23,068 bases of DNA, taken from NCBI GenBank assembly GCA_964577975.1, contig CAZOBB010000169.1, positions 1 through 23,068 of the forward strand, written 5' to 3'. The notes under the pieces were generated by a model. The model saw only the letters and a list, made by a program, of their open reading frames with translations. It was not told the DNA's origin and searched no databases. Shown here one piece after another: positions 7,040 through 15,561 of this stretch. Source of the DNA: JAOZMY01 sp964577975. Lineage in GTDB: Bacteria > Desulfobacterota > S145-22. The position numbers and the translations under genes were made by a program. Numbering within the stretch: the stretch's first letter is position 1; every line of letters starts with the position of its first letter.

Positions 7040-7074
7040 CGCCGAACATACCTCTGGAGGTGAGACCATATTGT

Positions 7075-7509
7075 CTATTGAGCCGAGTTTGTGGACCAAA
7101 GCGGTGTTTTCCCGTTTTTGGAGTAGATCACTGCATTTCCATCATCTTGTATGACAAGAAAAGCGCCAGGGTTTCCTGCCGTGTTGGAAGACCAGCTCGC
7201 GTGGCGGTTGAGATACATCACCAGATTGCCGTCGTGCTGCATGATAAGTTTTGTCACTTTATATTTGTATGTTCCGGAGGACCAGAGGACTTTTGTCTTG
7301 CCGTTCTTGAGTTTTTTACGAATTACGATGTTTCCATCCGTTTGCATGGAGAAGGTGTATTTCCCGTTTTTGGATGTCAGAGAGTGGCCGGGGGTGAGGA
7401 ATTCTCCGGGGTTGAGCCGATCTTTGGCGAAAGCGTTTGCGGAAAGGATGGTAAGGAATAGAGTGGCTGCCACGATACCACTAAACAAAAGATTGAGGCT
7501 TTTTTTCAT
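7075..7509 (-). CDS. Secreted bulb-type (GNA-like) mannose-binding lectin domain protein
   Basis: A 144-aa protein with a signal peptide (MKKSLNLLFSGIVAATLFLT to about A28) and one beta-prism II (B_lectin) domain. Three carbohydrate-site repeats fit QxDxNxVxY: Q56-R64 (MQTDGNIVIR, last Tyr replaced by Arg), Q91-Y99 (QHDGNLVMY) and Q121-Y129 (QDDGNAVIY). Two of three mannose sites therefore look intact. The Trp-Ser-(Ser/Thr) strands LWSSGT, SWSSNT and LWSTNS are typical of the fold. No membrane anchor or second domain follows, so it should be exported as a single domain. Its own promoter and AAGGAGG site lie upstream. Possible roles are surface adhesion or a lectin-type antagonistic protein; neither can be decided here. 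Confidence 0.86.
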   Translation of the reverse strand: MKKSLNLLFSGIVAATLFLTILSANAFAKDRLNPGEFLTPGHSLTSKNGKYTFSMQTDGNIVIRKKLKNGKTKVLWSSGTYKYKVTKLIMQHDGNLVMYLNRHASWSSNTAGNPGAFLVIQDDGNAVIYSKNGKTPLWSTNSAQ

Positions 7510-7531
7510 TTTTTACTTTCCTCCTTGGTTC

Positions 7532-7560
7532 CTCATACCAGATTCTTGGCAGGTTGTCAA
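7532..7560 (-). promoter_or_regulatory. Sigma70-type promoter of the lectin gene
   Basis: TTGACA (7555-7560, - strand), a 17-nt spacer and TATGAG (7532-7537; 4 of 6 to TATAAT). The lectin ATG (7507-7509) follows about 22 nt further on, with AAGGAGG in the leader. This makes the lectin a separately transcribed single gene. Confidence 0.68.
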
Positions 7561-7935
7561 TTTAAGGGTTTTGTGATTTCAGGCAGTTATGAGAAGGTTT
7601 CCCGGTGCACCAAAAAACGAGGCCAACGAGATTCATCTTCTTTTGTTTTATCCTTCCTGGAAACCGGAAGGAGAGGAAGATTAAGGGTTCATCGGAGTTC
7701 TGGTGGAAACGTCTCGCCACCTAATTGGATGAGAAAGGTGGTGTGACGGGGGGAGGTATGGCTATTACTTTTTTTGGGCTTCCGCTTGACGACCATGATG
7801 AGGGTTTTTGGATCAAAAAGATTCCGTGGAATAGTAACCTCTTTTCAAGATGATGCCATTGTCACAACCTATTTGTTCCGGCGGCAACTCGGTGGGAGGG
7901 GGTATCGGGGCCTTTCCTTTTTCTTTGTTGGATCG
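7561..7935. other. Stretch without a convincing gene
   Basis: Between the lectin promoter and the addB stop I see no supported gene and no clear terminator. A + strand frame from 7774 runs into addB on the other strand and resembles nothing. A - strand frame ending near 7690 could encode about 35 residues from an ATG near 7794 (start MVVKRKPKK), with no ribosome site. A G-rich tract lies at about 7745-7757. It may hold the 3' untranslated end of the addAB transcript. Confidence 0.5.
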
Positions 7936-10824
7936 TTACATTTGACTGCGTTTGGCCCTGGGGGTGTGGGGACAAATTGTGATGTAGGGACAAAAGGGAC
8001 AATACGCAGTTTCGTATGGGGCGAGGTGGGGGGTATGTCGCATGTGGTTTATGAGATAATCGATAAGGGAGGTTATGTGGCTCTGGGAGAGATTTTCGGC
8101 CATGACAGATTCTTTAAGCCTATTTCCGAAGGGTATTCCAAGGTAAAGAAGGGTTGTTTCAACTTCGTCTCCCTCTTTCAGGGTGAAGTTTTTCCGAAAG
8201 AGATAAAGATAAATGGGGAGCTGTGTTGATGGAAGGAGGGAATGGAGTTTAGAAAGGGCTGTCAGTGAATAGTCGGACGAATCGAAATTCTGGAGGAACT
8301 CAGCGAGTTTACTCGAAGGGGGACGGGTAAAGGAGCCTGTTTTGTAGTCGATGATACGCCACAAAGGAGGACGATCGTCCTTTCTCTTAACGAAATCGAT
8401 TCGATCAACCTTTCCGTAGAGCCGGTAGGTTTCGAAATGTGTTGCCAGCTTTTTTTCTGTGGCCTTTATTTGAATATGATCATAGGTATGGATAATCTCT
8501 TCTTGGTAGGTAAAAAAGTTGTGGAGCCGATGTTCCATCAAGCGGCGAAGGAGGTTTGTCCGCAACGGCGTGAGGGTGGGAAAGTAACGGATGATGGAGG
8601 GTAAAATGGTTTCCATGGCTGTTTTTTTTGCCCTTTTCAAGAGGTGGGGAGAGAGAGGAATATTTTGAAGGTTTCTAAAAGCTGTTTCTAAGATGTGATG
8701 GATCATGTTTCCAATAGCCACTGACGAGGCAATTTCTTGAATTTCTGGTGCCTCGGGGATACCCACGATCCTTTTCAGGTAGAATAGGTGAGGACAGGTA
8801 AGATAATCATCGAGAAGAGAAGGAGAAATCCCCTTTGCGAGGCATTCTTGAAGTTTTCGTGGGTAGAAAGATGGCCGATTCCCTTTTGGACGGGTGGGAA
8901 GGGGGACTTGAAAGGTATAAGTTTTGACGAGAGGGGATTGGGGGACATCTTGAGAAGAGAGGGAACCGTCCTTTTTTGTCAGGTGTAATTCTTCTTCCAA
9001 GACGAGTTGTTCCACAAAACGGCTACGTACCTTTTTGTCCTCCCCACTGGTTCCTTGTTGGTAGAAAAGGTGAATGTGTCGTGAGGCATCGACGAGACGG
9101 AAAAAATTGTAACGGAAAAGGGATTCGCGGGTCTTAATAGAAGGCAGTCCTAAAAGGGGGTGGAGAGAGGGGGGGAAGAGGGGATCGATTTTGATGTTTT
9201 TGGGAAGTATGCCTTCATTAACGTCGAGAATGAAAAGATTGCGAAAGCTCAGAAGGCGTGATTCAAGCATTCCCATGACTTGAATTCCTTCAAGGGGATT
9301 CCCCTCAAAGGGGATGCGAAGCGATGAAATGAGGTGCCGAAGTATTTGACAGAGGATTTTTGGGGAGGAAAGATCACGAGTTGCAGATCGGGAAAGGATA
9401 AGATTGGGCAGAATTCTGTCCAAAAAATCCTGGATCGTTTGGCGTTCCAGGGAAAATCGGTCGTCCCTTAAAAGGGTGTTTTTGAAACCATGAATGAGGT
9501 GAACGAGCGCTTGTCCCATGTCGTGTAGTGTACGGGCGTTGATAAACGGAGAGAGAAACTCTTCTTCGAGTTGGTGGCACAGGTGGAGATCCTTATCCGT
9601 GAGAGTCTCGAAGGAGGTAAGGGCATTGAAACGGAGGAAAGAAAGATTTTGGGAAATGATTTCGTCCCTTAATTTTTGGGCCGTTTCACCGAAGGGGACC
9701 CCATCGACGCGGAGAAAATGGGTGTAAGGATGGGAAAGGAATTTGTCGAGAGAGCGATGATGGAATCCCCATCGCTCGTGGCGCGTGATGGTCAATTCTA
9801 TCAAAGATTCGATCAGGGTGTAGAAGTTGCTTTTGGTGGCGGGAAATCCCAGGGTTACGTTCATGGGGAGCTCGAGATTGTCCAGCGCATATAGGAGAGG
9901 GAGGAGAGAAGAGCCTTCCGGGAGGATGATGCCTACCTCAAGGGGAGAGGCGGCGGGGTTGAGGGAATTGCGCGTTTGACTCATGACGTGGGCGGCTTGG
10001 CGGATTTCGGCGTGGCTGTCGAATGATTCGTAAAAAGAGATCGTTCTTTGTGGTTCTTTAGGGGGCTTTCGTCTCTCTTTAGGTCGTTTTCCCCAAAAAG
10101 CCCCATTCATCCATGTATCGTATATTCGATAGGGATCAAGGACGGGATGGCGTTTTTCCAAATCGGTATGGAAAAGAACTATCGTGGTGTGGTTGCGAAA
10201 GAGATGGAGGAATAGGGATCTTTGGGCCTTCGTCAAGAGGGTGAAGCCGGCGAGGAGAAAAGGTCCTGTCAGATGTTCCTTCAAGGCCACCAACCGTCGG
10301 GAGATGTCCCCATGATAAGTGAGATTTTCCTTTTCCATGACGAGGCGGTAGTCTTTATAAAGGATGTCGAGGCGGCGAAGAATGGCTTCCGCTTCCTTGA
10401 CCACATTTTCGGCGTAGGGGAGGGGGGTAACCTCGTCGAAGAGATGGCGGTCGAATTCGTCAAAGAGGAGGGAAAGGTGCCGGCACCAAGGGAAGACAAG
10501 CTCCAGCGATCCTCCCAGGCGTTGATAGAGGGATGGGTGGTTCTTGATGAGGTCGTAAAGAAGAAAGAAGCGGTCGATATCACGTTGGAAGAAGGGAGGC
10601 GAAGGGGAGTGGGAATAAACGGCTTCTTTCGTGAAGTCCTCCAGAGCCGCTGCGGAGACTTTCAAAAGGAGGGGAGACGTCAGTCGGTTTTCAAAGAAAC
10701 GAACCGTTCGCCGGTTGGGGAAGAGAACCGTTACCGTATCATTGGTGCGAAGCAATTTCTCCGTTTCTTCGGCAACAACGGCGATAAAATCGATTGCCAC
10801 ATCGACGGCGATTACCTCAGACAT
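7936..10824 (-). CDS. addB: AddB-like subunit: inactive helicase fold plus PD-(D/E)XK nuclease with Fe-S cysteines
   Basis: A 962-aa partner of AddA in double-strand-break end processing for homologous recombination. The N-terminal two thirds resemble a UvrD-like fold but lack a Walker A motif, as in AddB. The C-terminal nuclease shows GNMIHHILE (about 707-715), YGKVDRID (D807), IIDYKTG (D826, K828) and the Q motif STQLPIYLYL (Q868). Four cysteines are placed as in the AddB 4Fe-4S nuclease: C677 (LTCPHLFYLKR) and C942, C945, C951 (CPFCPYITIC). Its ATG overlaps the addA stop by 8 nt, implying coupled translation and 1:1 assembly. Conservation outside the nuclease is low in this family, so a generic 'PD-(D/E)XK nuclease family' label would also be fair. 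Confidence 0.87.
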   Translation of the reverse strand: MSEVIAVDVAIDFIAVVAEETEKLLRTNDTVTVLFPNRRTVRFFENRLTSPLLLKVSAAALEDFTKEAVYSHSPSPPFFQRDIDRFFLLYDLIKNHPSLYQRLGGSLELVFPWCRHLSLLFDEFDRHLFDEVTPLPYAENVVKEAEAILRRLDILYKDYRLVMEKENLTYHGDISRRLVALKEHLTGPFLLAGFTLLTKAQRSLFLHLFRNHTTIVLFHTDLEKRHPVLDPYRIYDTWMNGAFWGKRPKERRKPPKEPQRTISFYESFDSHAEIRQAAHVMSQTRNSLNPAASPLEVGIILPEGSSLLPLLYALDNLELPMNVTLGFPATKSNFYTLIESLIELTITRHERWGFHHRSLDKFLSHPYTHFLRVDGVPFGETAQKLRDEIISQNLSFLRFNALTSFETLTDKDLHLCHQLEEEFLSPFINARTLHDMGQALVHLIHGFKNTLLRDDRFSLERQTIQDFLDRILPNLILSRSATRDLSSPKILCQILRHLISSLRIPFEGNPLEGIQVMGMLESRLLSFRNLFILDVNEGILPKNIKIDPLFPPSLHPLLGLPSIKTRESLFRYNFFRLVDASRHIHLFYQQGTSGEDKKVRSRFVEQLVLEEELHLTKKDGSLSSQDVPQSPLVKTYTFQVPLPTRPKGNRPSFYPRKLQECLAKGISPSLLDDYLTCPHLFYLKRIVGIPEAPEIQEIASSVAIGNMIHHILETAFRNLQNIPLSPHLLKRAKKTAMETILPSIIRYFPTLTPLRTNLLRRLMEHRLHNFFTYQEEIIHTYDHIQIKATEKKLATHFETYRLYGKVDRIDFVKRKDDRPPLWRIIDYKTGSFTRPPSSKLAEFLQNFDSSDYSLTALSKLHSLLPSTQLPIYLYLFRKNFTLKEGDEVETTLLYLGIPFGNRLKESVMAENLSQSHITSLIDYLINHMRHTPHLAPYETAYCPFCPYITICPHTPRAKRSQM

Positions 10825-13800
10825 ACTGGAGCTCTCCGCTCTCGAGATAATAGAGGACGCCTCTTCCTATAGGAGCGATCTCAAGGGTTCGGAGGATATG
10901 GAGATAATTCCTGACTTGATAGATGTGGGATGGATCTTTTTGTCCCGTTTTGAATTCGAGGAGATGAAACGTCTCTTTCCGTCGGATGAGCCGATCTATC
11001 CGAATGATCTCTCCTTTTTTGGAAACAAATTCTTTTTCAGTCCATGCGTCGTCAATGTTCCTAAAGTATTTGTCAAGTTGTTCGAGTGTTCGGACAATAA
11101 GGGCAACGAGCGATCGGTTCATCGTTTCATCTAAACGTAGTCCCATTGATTGCGTGGCCTTTTCTAAAGCGGATTTTGCCGCTTCTGTAAGTAAAGTGTC
11201 CGGTTCCAGACGGTGTAGATAGCTCAATGCGGCGTGTACGATGTTTCCCGTCCGTCGGGCCTTTTCATCCAGCCATTTTTCGCTTGGACTTTCGGGAGGG
11301 AGACGAAGATGGTGCCGAATGTCGCGTGTGGTGAAAAAAGTGGGTTTTAACGGTTCAGTTTCGTCCTTTTCTTCTTTCCCCTTCTTTTCGGCACGTGGCT
11401 GGCCTATTTGAAAAGAATCCTTTTCTTCCGGGAGATAACGATGAAAAATTACAAGCCTCCGGAAAACGTCTCCAATTCCAATCCCTTTGTTGCGGGGGGG
11501 GACCAACAGATAGAGGGATTCTTCGGCTCTCGTCAAGGCGACATAGAAGAGATTGAAGCTTTCGATGAATGACTTCCTATCGAGTTCATATTTTTTTTGC
11601 TCGGCTTGGGGGTTGATGGAACAGAGAAACTTGGTCAAGCGGACATACTCGCCGGATTCCAGTTTGGCGATTTCTCCATAGTTGTTGGGTATCATGGTCC
11701 AGTTCAAAAAGGGAACGATAACGGCAGGAGATTCTAATCCCTTGGCCTTATGGATACTCATCAGGCGGATTGCCTTTGGAGATTCGGGAAGGGTGAGATA
11801 GGTGTCTTCGGTGTTTTCATAGAAATTGCTTACCATCTCCCTGAGGTGTGTGACCCCCTTTTCTTCTTGAAGAAGGACCTCCTCCAAAAGCCGATCAAGT
11901 AATAAATCGCTTTCTGGATAGGCCTCCGGGATTTGAAAGTGGTCGATGATCCTGTGAAGGAGCTCGTAGGCGCTTAAACGCTTGGCTTCCTCTCGCACAA
12001 TTTCAAGGGAAGCGGCATAGAGGGGATAATCGGCATAGAAATAATCTTCAAAGGATCCTTTTTCGGGGTCATAGGCGGAAAAGATTTCTTCCCTGACCGG
12101 CTGGGGGATAGTGCCGAAGAGTCCATCGTGCACCAGTGCAAAAAGATAAAATTCACGGTGGGGAAAGGAGAGGAAGGAAAGTAGATTAAGGAGAGACTTA
12201 ATAGGAGGAAGAGTAAACAGCCTGAGGGATTGATCGGTTACGAAAGGGATGGGCGCGGGAAATTCGAAAAGCCAGCCGGCGATGGCTTCAATTTCGTCAT
12301 TTTTTCGCGCGAGGATGAGAATTTCGTGGTCGAAGTAGCTTTGTCTGATTTCGTGGAGCGCTTCAAAAAAGGCCTCCCGGAGTGTTCCTAATAGTTCCTC
12401 CTCTTGCGAAGGTTTGGAGAAAAAACGGGCTTTAACGTATCCCCCCGTTTTCTCCATTTTTATCTTTTGTCGATTGTTTAGATAGACGTCTTTCAGATCG
12501 GGCAGGTAATTCCTCTCTTTAGCCTGGGGGGGGAGCGCCTCCTCGAACCCTTCGGGGTCGAAAAGGGTATTGAAGAAAGTTACGAGGGTAGGGCTGGATC
12601 GCCAGTTGGTGTCGAGTTCTTCGGAATGACGTTCTCCATTCCAGGTGCTTGGCATGATTTGAAAGGCCTCGTCCATGAGGCGGTAATCGCCTCCCCGCCA
12701 CCCGTAGATGGCTTGCTTGGGATCTCCCACGAAAAAGAGGGTTCCTCCCTCGCTTAAACTGTTTTCAATGAGTGGAAGCATTGCTTTCCATTGACTTCGA
12801 GAGGTATCTTGATATTCGTCGATGAGGTAGTGAAAATAGCGTTCCCCCAAACGGCAGAAGGCGCCCGCCACGGAGACTTCAGGGGTTTCGCCGAAAAGGT
12901 CTTGAATTTTTTCTGGAAGCCGAGACCCGTCGAAGAGGTTGAATTCTTGATAGAGGCGTGATTCTTCCGACAAGGTTAACCTGAATACCTTCAGGGCGCG
13001 TTGAAGTTTGTAAACTTCTAGACGAGTAAAGAACCGTTCCGTTTCCTCTCGAAGTTCTTGTAAGCGAGTTTCGAGCACAGCCAAATGTGGGCAGTCTTTG
13101 CCTTTTTTTAAGAGGGATCTTAAGCTATGCCTTTTCACAAACCAGTTGGGGAAGGTCTTTCTTTCTAGATCCGAGAGGTGTTTGCTGGGTTTGACGGATC
13201 TCGAATCAAAACATTTTGTCTTCCTTTGCATTTCTTCTAGGTGTGAGTAGAAGTCGGAAAGCTTTGAGCGCAGAATCTCCCATTCTTTTTCGTTAGGAAT
13301 AGGGTAGGGAAGCGTGTCTTCCCCAAAATCCAATTGAGCTCTTTTCTGACGAAGATCGAAAAGGGCTTTTCGTATCATGACTTCTGGATTGAATCCCGCC
13401 TTTTGTTCAGTTGTGAGGAGATGATCCAGAAAATCTTGGAAAGGGAGGGTTGCGTCTTCTTCCTGTTCCATGAAACGGTCTAACGTGAGGGAGTAAAGTT
13501 TTTGGGGATAAAAGGTTAGTTCGTAATCAGGGAGCCGTTCCGCTTCAACGGCAAATGCCCTTAAGATGGTGTTCATAAAGGCGTCGATGGTCATTACATT
13601 GAAATCACTGAAATCTTCAATGAGCTGAAAGAGGATCGTTTTTGCCTCTTTTGGAGACAGAGGGAGCCCTGGGAGGGATTCCCCCGAGAGGGCAGCCTTT
13701 TTAAGAAGGGAAAGGATACGTTCTTTCATTTCGGCCGCCGCCTTATTGGTGAAGGTAATGGCGAGAATGGTAGAAAGTTTGTTGGGTTGAGTCGAAAGCG

Positions 13801-13957
13801 ATGGAAGTTTTTGACAGACGTGGGAAGCGTGCCTTTCTCCGTACCTTCTCGGATCGCAGAGGAGTTCTTTGACAAGCTGGAGATAGCGGATGGATAAGGC
13901 GTAGGTTTTGCCGGACCCGGCGGATGCCTTAAGGCGTATGATCTTTTTGGAGATCAT
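10817..13957 (-). CDS. addA: AddA-like UvrD/Rep-type helicase-nuclease
   Basis: A 1046-aa superfamily 1 helicase with a C-terminal nuclease, the motor of an AddAB complex. Motifs in order: Walker A KASAGSGKT (10-18), motif Ia AITFTNKAAAEM (about 66-77), motif II YLIDEYQDTS, motif III GDPKQAIYGWRGGD, motif IV LDTNWRSSP, motif V IRLMSIHKAKGLE, and motif VI FYVALTRAEESLYLL. The nuclease has GNIVHAALSYLH, RIDRLIRR (D988) and LLEFKTGQ (E1001, K1003), then YQVRNYL, so it looks catalytically intact. Both subunits thus keep a nuclease, as in AddAB rather than RecBCD. A stretch of about 25 residues (34-59, with two Cys) between Walker A and motif Ia looks like an insertion. Gene order is addA then addB; the ribosome site is weak. 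Confidence 0.92.
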   Translation of the reverse strand: MISKKIIRLKASAGSGKTYALSIRYLQLVKELLCDPRRYGERHASHVCQKLPSLSTQPNKLSTILAITFTNKAAAEMKERILSLLKKAALSGESLPGLPLSPKEAKTILFQLIEDFSDFNVMTIDAFMNTILRAFAVEAERLPDYELTFYPQKLYSLTLDRFMEQEEDATLPFQDFLDHLLTTEQKAGFNPEVMIRKALFDLRQKRAQLDFGEDTLPYPIPNEKEWEILRSKLSDFYSHLEEMQRKTKCFDSRSVKPSKHLSDLERKTFPNWFVKRHSLRSLLKKGKDCPHLAVLETRLQELREETERFFTRLEVYKLQRALKVFRLTLSEESRLYQEFNLFDGSRLPEKIQDLFGETPEVSVAGAFCRLGERYFHYLIDEYQDTSRSQWKAMLPLIENSLSEGGTLFFVGDPKQAIYGWRGGDYRLMDEAFQIMPSTWNGERHSEELDTNWRSSPTLVTFFNTLFDPEGFEEALPPQAKERNYLPDLKDVYLNNRQKIKMEKTGGYVKARFFSKPSQEEELLGTLREAFFEALHEIRQSYFDHEILILARKNDEIEAIAGWLFEFPAPIPFVTDQSLRLFTLPPIKSLLNLLSFLSFPHREFYLFALVHDGLFGTIPQPVREEIFSAYDPEKGSFEDYFYADYPLYAASLEIVREEAKRLSAYELLHRIIDHFQIPEAYPESDLLLDRLLEEVLLQEEKGVTHLREMVSNFYENTEDTYLTLPESPKAIRLMSIHKAKGLESPAVIVPFLNWTMIPNNYGEIAKLESGEYVRLTKFLCSINPQAEQKKYELDRKSFIESFNLFYVALTRAEESLYLLVPPRNKGIGIGDVFRRLVIFHRYLPEEKDSFQIGQPRAEKKGKEEKDETEPLKPTFFTTRDIRHHLRLPPESPSEKWLDEKARRTGNIVHAALSYLHRLEPDTLLTEAAKSALEKATQSMGLRLDETMNRSLVALIVRTLEQLDKYFRNIDDAWTEKEFVSKKGEIIRIDRLIRRKETFHLLEFKTGQKDPSHIYQVRNYLHILRTLEIAPIGRGVLYYLESGELQYV

Positions 13958-13991
13958 AGCCTATCCTATCGTGTTCTTGGCCGTCTCGCAA

Positions 13992-14300
13992 TTAGGACCG
14001 TCCCTTTTTGAGAGGGGGGAGCGTTTCACCGCACTTTCGACACGTCTCGGCACTCGATGGATTCATCGAGAGGCAGCGAGGACAGGAGCGGAAGCTTTCT
14101 TTTTTTTTGTCGATACCTTTCGTGATGAGGGCAAGGCCTAGGATGGCGATGGCAACGCCCACGGCGTAAAGGGGTTTGAAGATCGTTGTGCCTTTCCACA
14201 GCCACACATCGGTACGGACGACTCCCACCCCCAGGAACGCCACTACCGTTCCGATGATCCAATACTTCTTGTCACCTTTGATGATTTCTGGCTCAGACAT
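13992..14300 (-). CDS. Small membrane protein with C-terminal zinc ribbon
   Basis: A 102-aa protein with two predicted membrane helices (about 14-30 and 43-60, LYAVGVAIAILGLALITKG) and a C-terminal zinc ribbon CPRCLSMNPSSAETCRKCG (CxxC-x10-CxxC) followed by a Pro/Lys-rich end. I do not know its function. It lies 21 nt after mmdB and 34 nt before addA, on the same strand, and so joins the decarboxylase and recombination genes into one possible transcript. No clear ribosome site precedes the ATG. The zinc ribbon probably faces the cytoplasm (inference). Confidence 0.75.
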   Translation of the reverse strand: MSEPEIIKGDKKYWIIGTVVAFLGVGVVRTDVWLWKGTTIFKPLYAVGVAIAILGLALITKGIDKKKESFRSCPRCLSMNPSSAETCRKCGETLPPLKKGRS

Positions 14301-14321
14301 GAACGATCTTGGATGGTCCGG

Positions 14322-15533
14322 TTAGTGGAGAAGGCCGTAGGAGATATAACACGAACACACAATCGCCGTCGTGATGACGCCGGCTACGGAGGGTCCAATA
14401 CAGTGGGGTAGGATCATGGCTTCCGGTTCGACTTCCATGGCGCATTTTTGGGCCACCTTGGCGGTAGTGGGGATGCAGGAAACGGCGGCAATGCCCACCA
14501 ATGGGTTCACCGATTTCCTGGTGAAATAGGTCACCAAGAGTCCTCCCACCAAGCCGCCGACGGCGGAGAGGATCAGGGCGACCATTCCTAGAAACATGAT
14601 GAGAAACACTGATTTGGAGAAAATGGTATCGACGCTTAAAAGGGCACCCAATGTGAAACCCAAGAAGACGGTGGATCCGCTTAAGAGAACGTCATTGAGG
14701 AAATCCTGAAAACGTTTCAAGGGGGCCGTTTCTTTGATGGCTACCCCGAAAAAGAAACAGGCGATAAGGGGGGCGGCAACGGGAAAGAGAAGGGAGAGAA
14801 TGACGCCAGCCACGACGGAAAAGGCAAACTTTTGGGCCGGTGAAATCATGGGAAGCTCTTGCTCTTCCATCGTGATTCCCCTTAGAGATTTCGGGATCAT
14901 GAGTTTGATGATATAAGGATAGATCGCATAGGCGACGCTCAAATAGACATAGGCGACGACGGTGATCGGCACGAACAATCTCTTTGCGAGCATGAGGGAG
15001 GTATAGAGCACGATAGGACCATCGGCCCCTCCGACGGAGGCGATGGCAGCCGCTTCCTTGAAGGGAAATCCGAGAGCCACGGCTATGGGAAGGGTGAGAA
15101 TTGTTCCCAACTCCGCCATCACGGCGAGGAAAAAACTCAACATGGGTCGGGCGATGAGAAAGTCCACGTCGGTAATAACTCCGATACCCATGAAGACGAG
15201 ACACGCGATGAGCCCGTTGGTAAACGTGAAGGTGTAGACTGGTTGAAGAAAATACACTTGAAGGGCGTCCATCAACTCTGCAATCTTGCTCGTCAAGGGG
15301 CTTAAAAAGAGGGTTCCCACCTGGCCTCCCGGCAAAACGAGCATGCCGGCGTTGACCATGCACATGGCGAATCCCATCGGTATCATCAGTAAGGGGTCCA
15401 GGACCTCCTTATAGCCGAGATAGAGGAGAAATCCCCCTAGGAAGATCAAAAAGATTCTCCCGAATACCATTACCCCAGGAACCATGAAGAAGGTTTGAAT
15501 CCCCGGAAAGAGTCCTGCCAGTTGTTCTAACAT
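14322..15533 (-). CDS. mmdB: Sodium-pumping decarboxylase beta subunit (MmdB/OadB family)
   Basis: Integral membrane subunit (403 aa) that decarboxylates carboxybiotin and couples this to Na+ export. Start chosen at MLEQLAGLFPG (15533), which aligns with the family and has AGAGG about 9 nt upstream; the frame is open to 15590 but that part overlaps mmdD and is not OadB-like. Key sites are GGADGPIVLY with the Na+-binding aspartate (D171, equivalent to Klebsiella OadB D203), and NPLVGIAAVSCIPTTAKV with the conserved Asn and Ser. The arginine known as R389 in Klebsiella appears as Lys. The C-terminal ILPHCIGPSVAGVI is typical. About nine or more membrane segments. Fourth gene of mmdA-C-D-B. Confidence 0.94.
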   Translation of the reverse strand: MLEQLAGLFPGIQTFFMVPGVMVFGRIFLIFLGGFLLYLGYKEVLDPLLMIPMGFAMCMVNAGMLVLPGGQVGTLFLSPLTSKIAELMDALQVYFLQPVYTFTFTNGLIACLVFMGIGVITDVDFLIARPMLSFFLAVMAELGTILTLPIAVALGFPFKEAAAIASVGGADGPIVLYTSLMLAKRLFVPITVVAYVYLSVAYAIYPYIIKLMIPKSLRGITMEEQELPMISPAQKFAFSVVAGVILSLLFPVAAPLIACFFFGVAIKETAPLKRFQDFLNDVLLSGSTVFLGFTLGALLSVDTIFSKSVFLIMFLGMVALILSAVGGLVGGLLVTYFTRKSVNPLVGIAAVSCIPTTAKVAQKCAMEVEPEAMILPHCIGPSVAGVITTAIVCSCYISYGLLH

Positions 15534-15561
15534 GGGTATGTGCCTCTGTCTGTTCGCGTTG

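Noticed and set aside
7033..7461. 142-residue + strand frame opposite the lectin
   Set aside because: Antisense shadow of the lectin gene, whose signal peptide and sugar motifs are clear on the - strand.
7774..8229. 151-residue + strand frame
   Set aside because: It lies mostly antisense to the addB C-terminus, has low-complexity Gly/Phe content and no recognisable domain or ribosome site.
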